Below, piece by piece: positions 62,454 through 64,000 of a stretch of DNA of 64,000 bases. Each line of letters begins with the position of its first letter. Positions within the stretch are counted from its first letter, which is position 1. The position numbers were made by a program, and so were the translations under genes. The notes under the pieces were generated by a model. That model did not search any database. It was given only the letters and a program-made list of their open reading frames with translations, and was not told the origin of the DNA. The DNA lies in NCBI RefSeq assembly GCF_024256385.1, contig NZ_JAMLFW010000001.1:3286001-3350000 (forward strand), read 5' to 3'. The stretch comes from Anatilimnocola floriformis (GTDB lineage Bacteria; Planctomycetota; Planctomycetia; Pirellulales; Pirellulaceae).

Positions 62454-64000
62454 ATGAGTGACCCGCAATGGTTCAAAGATGCCGTTATTTACGAATTGCA
62501 CGTTCGTGCGTTTCACGACAGCGTGGGTGATGGGACCGGCGATTTTCGCGGCCTGACCCAGAAGCTCGACTATCTGCAGGACCTCGGCATCACGGCGATT
62601 TGGCTGTTGCCGTTTTATCCTTCGCCGCTGCGCGATGATGGCTACGACATTGCCGATTACACGGCGATCCATCCGAAGTACGGCAACATGGATATGTTCC
62701 GGGAATTCCTGGCCGCTGCGCATGCGCGCGGACTGAAAGTCATCACCGAACTCGTCATCAATCACACTTCCGACCAGCATGCCTGGTTTCAGCGCGCTCG
62801 GCGTGCGCCGCCGGGAAGTGTCGAACGAGATTTTTATGTTTGGAGCGATTCGCCCGAAAAGTACAAAGACGCGCGCATCATCTTTCAGGATTTTGAAGTC
62901 TCGAATTGGACCTATGATCGTGTCGCGAAGTCGTATTTCTGGCACCGGTTCTATTCGCATCAGCCTGATTTGAACTTCGAGAACAAAGCCGTCTGGGATG
63001 CTCTCTATCCGATCGTCGACTTCTGGATGGACATGGGCGTTGATGGCATGCGGCTCGATGCCGTGCCGTATTTGTTTGAGCGGGAAGGAACGATCTGCGA
63101 GAACTTGCCGGAGACGCATCAATATCTAAAGGCGATTCGCGCGCACATCGATCGGAAGTATCCCGATCGCATGTTGATCGCCGAGGCGAATCAATGGCCA
63201 GAGGATGCAGTGGCCTACTTTGGCGACGGCGATGAGTGCCACATGTGCTTTCATTTCCCGCTCATGCCGCGGCTGTTTATGGCCATGCATACGCAGGATC
63301 GGTTCCCAATCGTCGATATTCTCGAGCAAACACCGGCAATTCCTGACTCGTGCCAATGGGCGCTCTTCTTGCGCAACCATGATGAGCTGACTCTGGAAAT
63401 GGTGACCGATGAAGAACGTGACTCGATGTATCGTGCCTACGCGCACGATCGCGATGCGCGGATCAACCTCGGCATTCGTCGCCGACTCGCGCCGCTGCTG
63501 AGTAATAATCGTCGGCGAATTGAGCTAATGAATGGCTTGCTGTTTTCGTTGCCCGGCACTCCGGTGCTGTACTACGGCGACGAGATCGGTATGGGAGATA
63601 ACATCTATCTCGGTGATCGCAACGGTGTTCGCACGCCGATGCAGTGGAGCGGCGATCGAAATGCCGGATTCTCGAAGGCGAACCCGCAGAAATTGTATCT
63701 GCCGATCATTATCGATCCGGAGTACCACTACGAAGCCATCAACGTCGAGGCGCAACAAGCGAACTCGCATTCGCTGCTGTGGTGGACGAAGCGGTTGCTC
63801 GGTTTGCGTCGGCAGTACAAAGCATTCAGCCGCGGCAGCATTGAGTTTCTCGATCCGCAAAACCGCAAGATTCTCGCGTTCGTGCGGAAGCACGAAGATG
63901 AAACATTGCTCGTCGTCGCGAACCTCTCGCGGTTCGTGCAGTTCGTCGAGCTCGATCTCAACGCCTTCGAAGGGATCACGCCGGTTGAGCTCTTCGGCCA
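62454..64000 (+). CDS. treS: Trehalose synthase TreS (GH13), 3' truncated by window edge
   Basis: TreS interconverts maltose and trehalose. The visible 515 residues start at the ATG at 62454 with AGGAGA upstream. They follow the family closely: WFKDAVIYELHVRAFHDSVG, GITAIWLLPFYPSPLRDDGY, ITELVINHTSDQHAWFQRAR, the nucleophile Asp202 in GVDGMRLDAVPYLFEREGT, acid Glu244 in LIAEANQWPEDAV, and Asp310 in FLRNHDELTLEMV. LPGTPVLYYGDEIGMGDNIY then LGDRNGVRTPMQWSGDRNAG is typical. The frame is still open at base 64000. Some TreS proteins are fused to a maltokinase at the C-terminus; whether this one is cannot be seen. It is 181 bases after malQ, with a palindromic element between. Confidence 0.94.
   Translation, partial: MSDPQWFKDAVIYELHVRAFHDSVGDGTGDFRGLTQKLDYLQDLGITAIWLLPFYPSPLRDDGYDIADYTAIHPKYGNMDMFREFLAAAHARGLKVITELVINHTSDQHAWFQRARRAPPGSVERDFYVWSDSPEKYKDARIIFQDFEVSNWTYDRVAKSYFWHRFYSHQPDLNFENKAVWDALYPIVDFWMDMGVDGMRLDAVPYLFEREGTICENLPETHQYLKAIRAHIDRKYPDRMLIAEANQWPEDAVAYFGDGDECHMCFHFPLMPRLFMAMHTQDRFPIVDILEQTPAIPDSCQWALFLRNHDELTLEMVTDEERDSMYRAYAHDRDARINLGIRRRLAPLLSNNRRRIELMNGLLFSLPGTPVLYYGDEIGMGDNIYLGDRNGVRTPMQWSGDRNAGFSKANPQKLYLPIIIDPEYHYEAINVEAQQANSHSLLWWTKRLLGLRRQYKAFSRGSIEFLDPQNRKILAFVRKHEDETLLVVANLSRFVQFVELDLNAFEGITPVELFG

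Overview
The window is chromosomal DNA of a planctomycete (Planctomycetota), most likely a member of the Pirellulales. This is inferred from family content. It carries a giant secreted protein with the planctomycete-type LEPRxxL N-terminal motif, a DUF1552 Tat protein, a DUF1598 protein, a BBP7/DUF1551-type beta-barrel protein, several Tat-exported Gfo/Idh/MocA and sugar-isomerase proteins, and a protein with the 'CACCRRLW' motif common in Gemmata-like genomes. The DNA is GC-rich, and antisense frames stay open for long distances, so only about 45 genes look real.

Layout. 1-2203: end of a zinc-ribbon gene, then a lipoprotein with a VWA-like domain and a small membrane protein on the minus strand. 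2976-8621: flagellar export and regulation block flhA-flhF-flhG-small membrane ORF-fliA, with a sigma-28-like promoter before the last two genes and a strong terminator after fliA. 8714-11812: histidine genes hisD-hisC-hisB on the minus strand, with a palindromic repeat between hisC and hisB. 12012-14242: threonine dehydrogenase and a Tat-exported Gfo/Idh oxidoreductase. 14239-20047 (minus): a Pro/Asn-rich envelope protein, a histidine kinase/response regulator pair, a DUF2237 protein and a DUF1598 protein. 20711-24637: DUF1552 protein plus a secreted companion, small membrane protein, Nudix hydrolase and ComB-like phosphatase. 24691-27873: small Cys/His protein, MarR regulator plus esterase, ankyrin protein.

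28076-42715 is one 4879-residue reading frame. It encodes an adhesin-like exoprotein with ten autotransporter-type beta-strand repeats, four large internal modules and a C-terminal block of RTX-type calcium-binding repeats. 42977-48103 holds pyrH, a hyper-acidic protein, scpB, an unrecognised 617-residue protein and a Tat-exported sugar isomerase. 48483-55564 (plus): beta-barrel protein, DNA polymerase IV, sulfite-oxidase-fold protein, aldo/keto reductase, Tat Gfo/Idh oxidoreductase and a SUKH-like fusion protein. 55620-57326 (minus): ThuA and BtpA family proteins. 57577-64000: treY-malQ-treS, an alpha-glucan and trehalose cluster running off the edge.

The most unusual non-coding content is a dispersed, REP-like palindromic repeat (five copies between 9.3 and 27.9 kb), two other palindromic elements, and a 19-bp TATAACC-containing motif shared by two distant intergenic regions in the same orientation relative to their downstream genes. 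I found no tRNA, rRNA, CRISPR array, insertion sequence or prophage. No single locus can be called a new system with confidence; the giant modular exoprotein, the REP-like family and the SUKH/CACCRR fusion are the best candidates.
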